A stretch of 64,000 nucleotides of DNA from an uncultured Alistipes sp. (GCF_902388705.1 NZ_CABMQJ010000001.1:62001-126000), one strand, 5' to 3'; counted from the first letter of the stretch, positions 45,726-54,203 are shown. Numbers and translations are program-made. The notes: generated by a model from the sequence alone, not told the origin.

Positions 45726-45739
45726 TTTACAATTGTAAA
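45726..45739. promoter_or_regulatory. perfect palindrome TTTACA-AT-TGTAAA
   Basis: A perfect 14-bp palindrome, 44 bp centre to centre from the previous one. Confidence 0.65.
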
Positions 45740-45843
45740 TCCACCACCCTATTAAGTAAAAATTTCAGACTTTTTCTAATATTTCGAACTGTTGACAGAC
45801 TAATTTATTAACAGCCCGATATTTCCTATGTATTATGTTAAAT

Positions 45844-45880
45844 AAAAAAGAACGGATAGTGTTAATAACCCACTATCCGT
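45844..45880 (-). terminator. terminator of the recA-rel-HIT gene cluster
   Basis: On the minus strand a 10-bp stem (ACGGATAGTG / CACTATCCGT) is followed by TTCTTTTTTATT, 37 bp after the HIT stop. Confidence 0.85.
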
Positions 45881-45917
45881 TTGTAATTCAAACGATTGTA
45901 TTTTTGTAAACAGCCTT

Positions 45918-46304
45918 CTATTCAGAGAGTTTCGTTGCGATTTCCCGGAACTCATCCGGCGTTAATTTAAGCTTTTCGCGGCGGAAATCCACGTCATTTT
46001 CGCTTTGAATGGGGATTAAATGGATATGTGCATGGGGAACTTCGAGGCCTAAAACGACCACAGCTACCCTTGCGCATGCTATTTCCTGTTTGATTTTAGC
46101 TGCTACACGTTTCGCAAAGAGCATCATGCCCGCCAGTGTCTGGTCGTCGAGATCGAAAATGTAGTCGATTTCTTTCTTGGGGACAACCAATGTGTGCCCT
46201 TTTGTCAGCGGATTGATGTCGAGGAATGCATAGTAGTTCTCGTCTTCGGCGATTTTATAGGACGGAATTTCGCCGGCAATGATGCGTGAGAAAATGGATG
46301 CCAT
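45918..46304 (-). CDS. HIT-family hydrolase
   Basis: The 128-aa protein has the histidine triad HAHIHL preceded by VPH (HxHxH). FLDINPLTKGHTLVVPKK is the usual N-terminal nucleotide-binding strand. These proteins cleave adenylated substrates such as AMP-lysine-type phosphoramidates. It is the last gene of a co-directional series starting with bcp and recA, with 17 bp before it and a terminator after it. Confidence 0.92.
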   Translation of the reverse strand: MASIFSRIIAGEIPSYKIAEDENYYAFLDINPLTKGHTLVVPKKEIDYIFDLDDQTLAGMMLFAKRVAAKIKQEIACARVAVVVLGLEVPHAHIHLIPIQSENDVDFRREKLKLTPDEFREIATKLSE

Positions 46305-46321
46305 ATTTTATCGTTTTTAAT

Positions 46322-46615
46322 TTAGTGTAAATTATTCGTAGGATGCGGGCCTGTGCTGGTCGTTGACTTTCGGCCTGCTGCAATGCGCCTGCCCTCCATG
46401 ACCTGTTTGACAGCGGCGGCGCAGTTGATAATAATCGTTATCAGGAAGAGGCTGTCCGTGAACGAAAACTTCCTGTCGGGTGCCGTGAAGAGGCATATAA
46501 GCCATGCGATAGCGAGCAGGCACCAGCATCCCAGTGCGAGATAGCCTCGTTTGGCCTGTTTCTGCGCCTCCTGCCGGTGGTATTCCGCCAGCCATTGTTC
46601 TTCTTCGGGTGTCAT
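46322..46615 (-). CDS. small two-helix membrane protein (MTPEE type)
   Basis: The 97-aa protein begins MTPEEEQWLAEYHRQEAQKQAK and has two hydrophobic segments (about residues 24-41 and 51-65). The next gene upstream begins the same way (MTPEEVRW) and has the same layout, so the two are paralogues. A longer frame extending to 46720 was not used because the paralogue fixes the start. Function is unknown. Confidence 0.65.
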   Translation of the reverse strand: MTPEEEQWLAEYHRQEAQKQAKRGYLALGCWCLLAIAWLICLFTAPDRKFSFTDSLFLITIIINCAAAVKQVMEGRRIAAGRKSTTSTGPHPTNNLH

Positions 46616-46667
46616 ATGTCTGTCGTCTAAAGGTTGATTTCCCGGAAGCGGGGCTTTTATACCGGGA

Positions 46668-46937
46668 TCAGATGTCGCCCCACGGTTTTTTGCCCGCCAA
46701 AACACGTTTGTTGTTGACAATGCCCAGAACCACGATTATAAATCCGCACACCAAGGTGATTATCGATGCCCAGCCGGGTATTTCCCTGTTCAGGCATATG
46801 AGTACGACCAAACCCAGCGTCAGGACGCTCCAGCATCCGAGTAGGATATACTGCAGTTTTAAGTTCCGTTTTATTTTTTCCGGATTGCAGGCGCTTGCCC
46901 GCCAACGCACTTCTTCGGGTGTCATCGGTCGTTCCAT
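46668..46937 (-). CDS. small two-helix membrane protein (MTPEE paralogue)
   Basis: The 89-aa protein (MERPMTPEEVRWRAS) has two hydrophobic segments (LGCWSVLTLGLVVLICL and IITLVCGFIIVVLGIV). The start at 46937 lies 14 bp after the previous gene; an alternative at 46925 would begin exactly at MTPEE like its paralogue. A longer frame reaching 47294 overlaps the next gene and was rejected. Function is unknown. Confidence 0.65.
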   Translation of the reverse strand: MERPMTPEEVRWRASACNPEKIKRNLKLQYILLGCWSVLTLGLVVLICLNREIPGWASIITLVCGFIIVVLGIVNNKRVLAGKKPWGDI

Positions 46938-46951
46938 CGGAATTCGGGACG

Positions 46952-47425
46952 TTATTCGTCGAATTTGGGCTTGAGTATCTCCGAGTATATAACGGCCTTG
47001 CGCAGGTCGAAATCCTCCGTAATTTCCGCTGCTGCGTCCTCTGTGGCCTCGGCATGGGCCCGGGCAGCCCGTCCCGCAGCGGACGAGCCTTGCGCGGTCA
47101 TTGTGGTGCTGTTGGGGGCAAGGCGTTCGGACTGCATGAAATCGGTCGCTTTGCCCGTTGTTTCTCCGAAACCCTCCGAGGGGACGGTCGGTGCCGGTAC
47201 AGGACGTAATTCGGCTCTTTTCGCGCTCCTGGCGGCTTCTTCGGCTGCCGGACGCTGCATATCGGCCGATGTCTGGGCATCCCACGAGGGCCATGCCTCG
47301 TTCCCGGCGTGTTTACCGGATTGTCCGGCGTGCTTTTTCGCCTGTTTGCGGGCCTGCGATACTCCGTTGAATACCATGGCCGCAACGATTGCGATGATCC
47401 ATATTACGGTCGAGAAGTCTTCCAT
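46952..47425 (-). CDS. membrane-anchored protein with conserved C-terminal tail
   Basis: The 157-aa protein has one N-terminal hydrophobic helix (VIWIIAIVAAMVFNGV). A long low-complexity Ala/Glu/Ser linker follows, then a compact end (EDFDLRKAVIYSEILKPKFDE) that is conserved in related proteins of Bacteroidales as I recall them. It begins 1 bp after the rel stop, so it is surely translated with rel. Function is unknown. Confidence 0.7.
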   Translation of the reverse strand: MEDFSTVIWIIAIVAAMVFNGVSQARKQAKKHAGQSGKHAGNEAWPSWDAQTSADMQRPAAEEAARSAKRAELRPVPAPTVPSEGFGETTGKATDFMQSERLAPNSTTMTAQGSSAAGRAARAHAEATEDAAAEITEDFDLRKAVIYSEILKPKFDE

Positions 47426-47426
47426 A

Positions 47427-49643
47427 TCAGCTTAAGGTTCGTTTAACGCTTTCAATGCCTTTTATCTTGCGCAGCTTGTCCATGACGTCATGCAGGCCCT
47501 CGGCATCCTTCACGTAGAGGCTTATGCTGCCTTCGAAGATGCCGTCGTGGCTGTGGATGCTGACCTCGCGGATGTTGATGCTGAAATCGCCGCTTACGAC
47601 TTTCGCCAGGTCGAGCAGGATGCCCATGCGGTCGATGCCGCGCAGGTCGACTGTCACCAGGTACGACATGGCCTTGTGCTGCGACCATTTGATCTCTTCC
47701 TTGACGATGTTTTTGCCGAATTGCGCCGCGAGCCTGTCCAGCTCGTCGCAGCTGGCCTTGTGTACGATGATATTGCCCGTCGCAGGGTCGCGGTAGCCTA
47801 CCACCTTGTCGCCGGGAATCGGCTTGCAGCATTCGGCGATTTCGAACTGCGGTTCCGGCGGAACCTCCCCGGTCGGGGCGATTTCACCCGGAAGGGCCGT
47901 GTCGTCGCCCTCTTCCTCCTCCTTTTTGGGGATGAAGAGCGTCCAGAACTTGAGTATCTTGCTTTTGGAATTGACTTTCAACGCCTTGTCCAAATCGTCG
48001 AGCTTGATGATGCCGGCGCCGATTTTGCTGTACAGTTCCTCCTTGTTGTTGCTTTCGTAGATGGGGACGATTTTGCGCAGTACGCGGCCGCTCAATTTGA
48101 TATTCAGCGACTTCATCTTCTCGTCGAGCATCTGCATACCCCGCTCGATATTGTTTTGCCGCTCGCGCTTGAGGAAACTCTTAATCGACTGCTTGGCTTT
48201 GGCCGTGGTCACGACCTCGAGCCATTCGGGCTTGGGGCGCGCATTGTCGGCCGTGATGATTTCAATCTGGTCGCCGCTGTTGATGCGCGTAGTGATCGGC
48301 TCGAGTTTGTGGTTTATTTTGGCGCTGATGGCGCTGTTGCCTATTTTCGAGTGGATGTCGTATGCGAAGTCTAACGCCGTGGCGCCGAACGGCATTTTGC
48401 GGGCTTCTCCCTTTGGTGTAAATACAACTATTTCAGATGTATATAGCGACAACTTGAAGTTGTCCAGGAAGTCGACCGCATTTTCCGTCGGGCTGTTCAG
48501 CGCCGCGCGTATCTGTTTCAGCCACTTGTCGAATTCATCCTCGTCCTGCGAGATGGTAGCGTGCTTGTATTTCCAGTGCGCCGCGAAACCCCGCTCGGCG
48601 ATGTCCTCCATGCGCTGGGTACGGATTTGCACCTCGACCCACACGCCGTCGGGCCCCATCACGGTCGAATGCAGGGCCTCGTAGCCGTTGGCCTTGGGCA
48701 TCGAAATCCAGTCGCGCAGGCGGTCGGGCTTGGGGGTGTATATGTCCGTAATCGTGGAATATACCTGCCAGCACTGCGTTTTTTCGGATGGAAACGGCAG
48801 GGGTTTGAATACGATGCGGATAGCGAACAGGTCGTAAATCTCCTCGAAAGGAATCTGTTTGCGCTGCATCTTGCTCCATATCGAGTAGACGCTTTTGACG
48901 CGGCCCGAGATTTCGTAATTGATGTTGTCGCGGTTGAGCGAGGCGATGATCGGGGCGTTGAACTTGTTGATGAACTCCCGGCGCGAAGCCTCTGTTTCGT
49001 TGAGTTTCTGGGTGATTTCGGCGTATTGCTGCGGGAAGCGGTACTTCATGCAGAGGTCTTCCAGCTCGCTTTTAATCGAGTAGAGGCCCAGCCTGTATGC
49101 CAGCGGGGCGAACAGGTAGATTGTTTCGCCCGTGATTTTAATCTGTTTGTTCATCGGCATCGCTCCCAGCGTGCGCATGTTGTGCAGGCGGTCGGCGATT
49201 TTGATGAGGATGACCCGCACGTCGTCCGAAAGGGTCAGCAGTACTTTGCGGAAGTATTCGGCCTGCTCCGAGGTTTCGGCATTGAAAACACCCGACATCT
49301 TCGTAAGGCCGTCGACCATCGAGGCGATTTTCGGCCCGAAGATGCGTTCCATGTCCTCCACGGTGTACTCCGTGTCCTCCACGACGTCGTGCAGCAGCGC
49401 CGCCACGACCGATTTCACACCCAGTCCGATTTCCTCGATGACAATCTTGGCTACTGCAATAGGATGCAGGAGGTACGGCTCGCCGGAGCGGCGCCTTACC
49501 CCCTGATGGGCCTCTTTGGCCAGGAAAAAAGCACGTTTGATGAAATTCCAGTCCTCGTCGTTCTTGCATATCTTGGTGCACGAGAGGAGCAGGTCGTCCC
49601 ACTTTTCCTTGATTATGATTTCATCCTCGGCAGTATAATCCAT
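47427..49643 (-). CDS. rel: bifunctional (p)ppGpp synthetase/hydrolase
   Basis: The 738-aa Rel/SpoT protein makes and degrades the alarmone (p)ppGpp. In order: HD hydrolase domain (AALLHDVVEDTEYTVEDM near residue 90), synthetase domain (EIYDLFAIRIV, and RLRDWISMPKANGYEALHS, a basic RxKD-like loop as in bifunctional enzymes), TGS (EIVVFTPKGEARKMP), a zinc-finger-like region (IAECCKPIPGDKVVGY) and a C-terminal ACT domain. It is 3 bp downstream of recA. Confidence 0.95.
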   Translation of the reverse strand: MDYTAEDEIIIKEKWDDLLLSCTKICKNDEDWNFIKRAFFLAKEAHQGVRRRSGEPYLLHPIAVAKIVIEEIGLGVKSVVAALLHDVVEDTEYTVEDMERIFGPKIASMVDGLTKMSGVFNAETSEQAEYFRKVLLTLSDDVRVILIKIADRLHNMRTLGAMPMNKQIKITGETIYLFAPLAYRLGLYSIKSELEDLCMKYRFPQQYAEITQKLNETEASRREFINKFNAPIIASLNRDNINYEISGRVKSVYSIWSKMQRKQIPFEEIYDLFAIRIVFKPLPFPSEKTQCWQVYSTITDIYTPKPDRLRDWISMPKANGYEALHSTVMGPDGVWVEVQIRTQRMEDIAERGFAAHWKYKHATISQDEDEFDKWLKQIRAALNSPTENAVDFLDNFKLSLYTSEIVVFTPKGEARKMPFGATALDFAYDIHSKIGNSAISAKINHKLEPITTRINSGDQIEIITADNARPKPEWLEVVTTAKAKQSIKSFLKRERQNNIERGMQMLDEKMKSLNIKLSGRVLRKIVPIYESNNKEELYSKIGAGIIKLDDLDKALKVNSKSKILKFWTLFIPKKEEEEGDDTALPGEIAPTGEVPPEPQFEIAECCKPIPGDKVVGYRDPATGNIIVHKASCDELDRLAAQFGKNIVKEEIKWSQHKAMSYLVTVDLRGIDRMGILLDLAKVVSGDFSINIREVSIHSHDGIFEGSISLYVKDAEGLHDVMDKLRKIKGIESVKRTLS

Positions 49644-49646
49644 ACC

Positions 49647-50660
49647 TTATGCTTTAGGGTTCTTCATGGCCTCGCGTACCTTGGCCTCGATTTCGCTGCG
49701 GAGCTCCCCGTCGTTTTTCAGCAGTTCCTTGACCGCGTCGCGCCCCTGTCCTATCTTCCTGTCGCCGTACGAGAACCAGGAACCGGCTTTCTTGAGTACG
49801 CCGTAGTCGACGCCCAGATCAACAATCTCGCCGATTTTCGAGATGCCTTCGCCGAACATGATGTCGAATTCCGCGCGTTTGAACGGCGGTGCCACCTTGT
49901 TTTTCACCACCTTGACCTTGGTGCGGGTGCCTAACTGGTCTTCGCCGTCCTTGATGACCGACATGCGGCGGATGTCGATACGCACACTGGCGTAGAACTT
50001 CAGCGCATTACCGCCCGTCGTGGTTTCGGGGTTGCCGTATACGATGCCGATTTTGTCGCGCAACTGGTTGATGAAGATGCAGACCGTCTTGGTTTTCGAG
50101 ATGCTCGAGGTGAGTTTGCGCAGCGCCTGCGACATCAGCCGGGCCTGCAGACCCATTTTCGAGTCGCCCATCTCGCCTTCGATTTCGGCCTTGGGCGTCA
50201 GCGCCGCTACCGAGTCGATAACGATGATGTCGATGGCGCTCGAACGAATCAGCGAGTCGGCGATTTCCAGCGCCTGCTCGCCGTTGTCGGGCTGCGAAAT
50301 CAGCAGGTTGTCGACGTCTACGCCTAACTTCTGTGCGTAGAAACTGTCGAAAGCATGCTCGGCGTCGATAAACGCCGCGATGCCGCCCGCTTTCTGGGCT
50401 TCGGCGATGGCGTGGATGGCGAGGGTCGTTTTACCCGATGATTCGGGACCGTAAATTTCCACGACGCGGCCTTTGGGATAGCCGCCTACGCCGAGGGCCA
50501 TGTCGAGGGTGATCGACCCTGTCGGGATAACCGGCACGTCGTTCACCTCCTGCGAGTTCATGCGCATGATCGAACCTTTGCCGAAGTCCTTTTCTATTTT
50601 TTCCATTACTGCGTTAAGCACTTTGAGCTTATCCGCGTTTACCTGTACTTTTTCTGCCAT
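49647..50660 (-). CDS. recA: recombinase A
   Basis: The 337-aa RecA binds single-stranded DNA, drives strand exchange and triggers SOS cleavage. Walker A is GPESSGKTT, Walker B IIVIDSVAAL, and loop 2 follows ETTTGGNALKFYASVR. Length is normal. No LexA-type palindrome was recognised upstream. It sits 3 bp before rel and 32 bp after an exported-protein gene, so all may share transcripts. Confidence 0.97.
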   Translation of the reverse strand: MAEKVQVNADKLKVLNAVMEKIEKDFGKGSIMRMNSQEVNDVPVIPTGSITLDMALGVGGYPKGRVVEIYGPESSGKTTLAIHAIAEAQKAGGIAAFIDAEHAFDSFYAQKLGVDVDNLLISQPDNGEQALEIADSLIRSSAIDIIVIDSVAALTPKAEIEGEMGDSKMGLQARLMSQALRKLTSSISKTKTVCIFINQLRDKIGIVYGNPETTTGGNALKFYASVRIDIRRMSVIKDGEDQLGTRTKVKVVKNKVAPPFKRAEFDIMFGEGISKIGEIVDLGVDYGVLKKAGSWFSYGDRKIGQGRDAVKELLKNDGELRSEIEAKVREAMKNPKA

Positions 50661-50692
50661 TGTTTTGGTTGTTATTTTCTTTTATTTTACGC

Positions 50693-51250
50693 TTATCTGC
50701 CTTGCCGCCGCATCCTGTCGAGGGCTTTCATCTGGTCGGTGCGTTTGTCCGCCCGTGCGTCGCGCGGAACGGGGAAGCGTATCGTCCGGGCGTCCAGCGC
50801 ACGATCCTGAAAAGGACTCCAGTTGTCGACCGAAGTGTTGCCGATGCTCATCCGCCAAGAGCCGACCTCTTTGTTCAGGTCGCGCTTCTGCGTGTGCCGG
50901 TGTGCTTTTATCACCGACTCCTGCGTCATGGCGCGGTGCTGCATCTCCTCTCTTATCTTGCGGCGGGCCCGCTGTATCGGGTCGACCTCCTCGCGCAGCC
51001 ATTGGAGGCTGAACTCTTCGGGCGGGAGCATCCGCAGTTCGCGGGCCGCGGCATGCGCCTTGGCCGCGAAATCAGCCGGGAATTCCTGCTGCGGTGCCGC
51101 CGGCCGTTCTGCTGCTACTCCCGCAGGGAGTTCCTGTGCGGGGTGCTTCGGAGAGCCCTGCGCCGGTTCCGCCGGGAGCTGCCTTGCATGCGACTGCAAG
51201 GTGCCGAACAGGCAGCCTGCTGCCAGTAATATGCTCCCGAACCGTTTCAT
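50693..51250 (-). CDS. exported protein of unknown function
   Basis: The 185-aa product has a signal peptide (FGSILLAAGCLFGTLQSHA; the LAAGC might serve as a lipobox but lies early). Its mature part is Pro/Ala-rich at first, then strongly charged and helical (REEVDPIQRARRKIREEMQHRA). No known domain. It lies 4 bp after bcp and ends 32 bp before recA. Confidence 0.65.
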   Translation of the reverse strand: MKRFGSILLAAGCLFGTLQSHARQLPAEPAQGSPKHPAQELPAGVAAERPAAPQQEFPADFAAKAHAAARELRMLPPEEFSLQWLREEVDPIQRARRKIREEMQHRAMTQESVIKAHRHTQKRDLNKEVGSWRMSIGNTSVDNWSPFQDRALDARTIRFPVPRDARADKRTDQMKALDRMRRQGR

Positions 51251-51254
51251 TCGC

Positions 51255-51716
51255 CTATTTGTATGCGTCCAGAATCTGCTGGTAATGGTTTGCGGTGTTT
51301 ACCTTCGTAAACAATTTCTCGATACGCCCCTCGGCGTCGATAACGAACGTCGTGCGCAGTACGCCCATGTATTTGCGGCCGTACATCGATTTCTCGGCCC
51401 AGACCCCGTAGGCTTCGCAGACGCTGTGGTCGGTGTCGGACAGCAGCGTGAAATTCAGGTCGTGCTTCGCACAGAAGTTTTTGTGCGACTTTTCGCTGTC
51501 GGGGCTCACGCCGATAATGCGGAATCCCATCCGCGCTAACTCTGCCTTGCCGTCGCGCAGGCTTTTGGCCTCGAGCGTGCAGCCCGACGTGTTGTCCTTG
51601 GGATAAAAATAGAGTATCGTGCGCTGTCCTTTCAGGTCGGCAAGCGACAGGGGCTCACCGTCTTGTGTCGTGGACTTGAAATCGGGGGCCATATCCCCTA
51701 CCTGCAACTGTGTCAT
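51255..51716 (-). CDS. bcp: thioredoxin-dependent thiol peroxidase (Bcp/PrxQ)
   Basis: The 153-aa peroxiredoxin reduces hydroperoxides. The peroxidatic Cys is C46 in FYPKDNTSGCTLEAKSLRD. In enzymes of the E. coli Bcp type a resolving Cys sits five residues later; here that place is K51, so the enzyme is a 1-Cys form or uses another partner. Normal length. It heads the recA-rel cluster. Confidence 0.93.
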   Translation of the reverse strand: MTQLQVGDMAPDFKSTTQDGEPLSLADLKGQRTILYFYPKDNTSGCTLEAKSLRDGKAELARMGFRIIGVSPDSEKSHKNFCAKHDLNFTLLSDTDHSVCEAYGVWAEKSMYGRKYMGVLRTTFVIDAEGRIEKLFTKVNTANHYQQILDAYK

Positions 51717-51814
51717 CGGTTTGCGAAAAATTGTTTTTTGTTTCCTTAAAAATAGTACGTGCCGTGCGCCGCGCCGATTTTTCGGCGTAATGCCCGGGCA
51801 GGGCGTATTTTGTG

Positions 51815-51822
51815 TAAAGATA
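51815..51822 (-). promoter_or_regulatory. possible -7 box TATCTTTA upstream of bcp
   Basis: One mismatch from TAnnTTTG on the minus strand, about 100 bp before the bcp start. It could drive the bcp-recA-rel cluster. Confidence 0.4.
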
Positions 51823-51870
51823 TAAATTTTCCGTGGATTTCTGCGCCTCCCGCGCCCACTTTTTTGCGGC

Positions 51871-52083
51871 TCAATCCCACATGTAGGTCACCTCTATCTG
51901 TTCGTTGAACTCCTCCTTCGAGGTGTTGAGTTTTTTCAGGCATGCCGGACACCGGATCGCCGTTTCTGTTTCGACGTATTCGCCGCATCCCACGCACATC
52001 GGCAGCATGCCGTAGCCGGGCTGCATGTAGTGCTCGAACTGCGCTCCGCAGTGCTTGCACCTGATTTTGTAAGCTGTTCCCAT
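51871..52083 (-). CDS. small zinc-ribbon protein
   Basis: The 70-aa protein contains three Cys pairs or singles in zinc-ribbon spacing: IRCKHCGAQF, MCVGCGEYV and RCPACLKKL. The start at 52083 gives MGTAYKIRCKHCG; a frame extending to 52179 runs into a terminator hairpin and was rejected. It should bind one or two zinc ions and may act on nucleic acid or as an adaptor. Function is unknown. Confidence 0.75.
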   Translation of the reverse strand: MGTAYKIRCKHCGAQFEHYMQPGYGMLPMCVGCGEYVETETAIRCPACLKKLNTSKEEFNEQIEVTYMWD

Positions 52084-52151
52084 AATTGTTTTCTTTTTAG
52101 GTTCACGATACAAAGGAACGGCTCTGTTGTGACAACTTGTGACACACAAAG

Positions 52152-52188
52152 AAAAAACGTATGTTTTTTCGGAAAACATACGTTTTTT
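52152..52188 (-). terminator. terminator of the cupin gene
   Basis: A long hairpin (ACGTATGTTTT / AAAACATACGT plus flanking A/T pairs, TTCGG loop), directly after the cupin stop on the minus strand. Confidence 0.85.
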
Positions 52189-52206
52189 TCGGGAAAGCCG
52201 GGCGGC

Positions 52207-52737
52207 CTAATGATGGTGTTCGGCCTCCATGGCCTCCTGCTGGGTCTTGTGCACGGTGCCGTGGGGATGCTCTGCGGGGGCGTAAATCGAGTAGATTTTC
52301 AGCGGCGTGTTCCCCTTGTTGACGATGTTGTGCCATTTCCCGGCGGGAACGAAAATCGCGAAATCGTCCGAGGCTTCCCGCACGAAGTCGAGGTTGTCCT
52401 CGCTGTCGCCCATCATCACCTGTGCCGTACCCTGTTCGATGCGCAGGAACTGGTCGATGTCATGGTGCTGTTCCAGCCCGACGTCACAGCCGACGGGAAT
52501 CGCCATTACCGTGACCTGCAGGTTATTGCCCGTCCAGAGCGTAGTCCTGAAATTCTCGTTCGACAGCGTATAGTCTTCGATGTTCAGCACGGTCGGCCCG
52601 GCTCCGTAATCTTTGAATACGACCTCTCCGGTCGTTTTTGCGCCGGGCGTTTCCGGTGCCGGGGCCTGCCGGCAGCAGGAGCCGGTCGCAAGTGCCGTGC
52701 ACAGCACTCCCAGCATTATTGCGGTGTTTGTTTTCAT
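52207..52737 (-). CDS. exported cupin-domain protein, probable lipoprotein
   Basis: The 176-aa product has a signal peptide with a possible lipobox (ATGSCC). A single cupin barrel follows: VMAIPVGCDVGLEQHHDIDQFLRIEQGTAQV with His and Glu metal ligands, then IFVPAGKWHNIVNKGNTPLKIY with the second-motif His. The tail ends in three His. It may bind a metal or small molecule in the periplasm. An upstream in-frame start at 53166 lies inside the WYL gene and was rejected. Confidence 0.8.
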   Translation of the reverse strand: MKTNTAIMLGVLCTALATGSCCRQAPAPETPGAKTTGEVVFKDYGAGPTVLNIEDYTLSNENFRTTLWTGNNLQVTVMAIPVGCDVGLEQHHDIDQFLRIEQGTAQVMMGDSEDNLDFVREASDDFAIFVPAGKWHNIVNKGNTPLKIYSIYAPAEHPHGTVHKTQQEAMEAEHHH

Positions 52738-52759
52738 GGTGTCGGTGTTTTGTTTTACA

Positions 52760-52767
52760 CAAATATA
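52760..52767 (-). promoter_or_regulatory. -7 box TATATTTG of the cupin gene
   Basis: Exact match on the minus strand, 22 bp before the cupin ATG and just past the WYL gene stop. Confidence 0.65.
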
Positions 52768-52781
52768 ATGAAAAAACCGTG

Positions 52782-53678
52782 CTAAAAAATGTTCGCGTCG
52801 ATATATTCGCGGATATATTTCGCCAGTCCCGGCGAATCGACGATGCGGATGTCGTCCAGCAGTCCCACGACGAAGCGTCCCACTCCGGCGTATCCTGCGA
52901 CCTCCGTGTCGAGCAGCCAGCGTCCCCGGCCCGACGGCCGGACGTCGCGCTCGGCCAGCGGATACTCCTCGCACAGCAGGTTGTAGGCCAGTAATCCCAG
53001 TTCCAATTGTACCCGGTGGCGTGTTTGTCCGTGCATGCGGAAAACGTCGATGAATCCCTCGCAGTGCTCCTTCCCGTGCTCCCATGCGGCTTCGGTAAGT
53101 TCCACCGCTCCGATGCGCGAAGTCTTGAATAACTTGCAGGCGCCGGCTTCCGGGTCGTAACACCACACCTGCACATAGTTGGTGGTAAAGGCGAACGGCT
53201 CTACCCTGCGGTCGCGGACTTCGCCGCCGTGTGCCGACTGGTAGCTGTGCAGGACGACCTGCCGCTGCTCGCCGATGGCCTCGATCAGCGTGCGGATGTT
53301 CGGGGCGTTCTTGCCCCTGACCACCGTGTCGGCCAGCGTTTTGTTGTCGTAGACCGAGTAGAGTTTGCGCTTGAGGTTCTGCTTCAGCATGTTCGTGTCG
53401 TCGATGTTCTCGATGGCGCTTTTCAGGATTACGGCCTCTTCTTCGGTGAAATGTACCAGCTGCGAGATGTCGCGGAAATGCGGCGATTCCTTGTCGAGGC
53501 GGATGCAGTCGCCCGATTTTTTGATGACGAAGCCCGCCTCGCGGAACGTGTCGATATAGCGGTATACCGTGCGGCGCGACATGTCGAGCCGTTCGGCCAG
53601 CTGGTCGATGTTGTACGTGGTATTCGCCGTCAGCAGCTTCATCAGCCGCAGCAGGCGTTCGAGTTTGGGTTGGTCCAT
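52782..53678 (-). CDS. WYL-domain transcription regulator
   Basis: The 298-aa protein has an N-terminal DeoR/HTH_11-type winged helix (residues 1-60: YNIDQLAERLDMSRRTVYRYIDTFREAGF). A WYL-type sensor domain follows (about 130-220, LHSYQSAHGGEVRDRRVEPFAF, with YVQVWCYDPE as the WYL-like strand). WYL domains sense nucleotides or nucleic acid. It is 4 bp after a membrane-protein gene and 44 bp before the cupin gene. Confidence 0.88.
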   Translation of the reverse strand: MDQPKLERLLRLMKLLTANTTYNIDQLAERLDMSRRTVYRYIDTFREAGFVIKKSGDCIRLDKESPHFRDISQLVHFTEEEAVILKSAIENIDDTNMLKQNLKRKLYSVYDNKTLADTVVRGKNAPNIRTLIEAIGEQRQVVLHSYQSAHGGEVRDRRVEPFAFTTNYVQVWCYDPEAGACKLFKTSRIGAVELTEAAWEHGKEHCEGFIDVFRMHGQTRHRVQLELGLLAYNLLCEEYPLAERDVRPSGRGRWLLDTEVAGYAGVGRFVVGLLDDIRIVDSPGLAKYIREYIDANIF

Positions 53679-53682
53679 ACTG

Positions 53683-54198
53683 TTATTGTCCGTATTTTTC
53701 GAGGTATCGGCAAAGCGTTTTGTATAGTTCGTTGCGTTGGCAGCTGATTAAATCCGGCGAGATGTTTATCGCGGATCCCGTCAGGCTGCGGTTCCATTTG
53801 GTCAGTCGCATGCGAAACCGGTTGCGTTCCTGCCTGGCCTCTTCCGGGATTTCATACGTGACGACTGCGATAAAAGACTGGCTCTGGAGTCGGATTTCAT
53901 TGAAAACCCGGATCTCGCTCCATTTCAGGTCGTATTGTTTCCCGTTTGGCTGGCGTATTGTGATTTTTTCCGGTGTGAGTATCAGGGCTTCGCTGTTGCG
54001 TGACAATTGTCGGAGAATGCCGAGTCCGTAGATGAAACAGGCTCCGAAGAAAAGGCTCCCCAGACACCCGATTATCCAGATAAGCGGATTTTGCGGCCGC
54101 AGGCGGATGAGCAGCACTCCGCATGCGACGAATGCCGGAGCGCACAGCAGCAGCAATGCTGCCATCCGCAGAACCTTGAAACGATAGATTCTTTTCAT
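53683..54198 (-). CDS. two-helix membrane protein with PH-like domain
   Basis: The 171-aa protein has two hydrophobic segments (about residues 11-30 and 38-60) and a cytoplasmic beta-rich domain (ALILTPEKITIRQPNGKQYDLKWSEIRVFNE) like the PH-like domains of bacterial membrane proteins. Function is unknown. Its -7 box ends 5 bp before the ATG, so the message has almost no leader. Confidence 0.65.
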   Translation of the reverse strand: MKRIYRFKVLRMAALLLLCAPAFVACGVLLIRLRPQNPLIWIIGCLGSLFFGACFIYGLGILRQLSRNSEALILTPEKITIRQPNGKQYDLKWSEIRVFNEIRLQSQSFIAVVTYEIPEEARQERNRFRMRLTKWNRSLTGSAINISPDLISCQRNELYKTLCRYLEKYGQ

Positions 54199-54203
54199 GG
54201 AGA

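Larger units (their letters stand above)
45259..45917. other. 660-bp AT-rich regulatory region with four palindromes
   Basis: The GC level drops to about a third. No gene is credible. It holds four copies of a 14-bp palindrome (listed separately), further half-sites such as TTACAAAT (45271-45278, 45696-45703) and TTGTAAAA (45295-45302), the XRE promoter on the left and the HIT-operon terminator on the right. Confidence 0.7.

Noticed and set aside
48561..49934. 457-codon plus-strand frame over rel and recA
   Set aside because: Antisense to two conserved genes; no start signal or domain.
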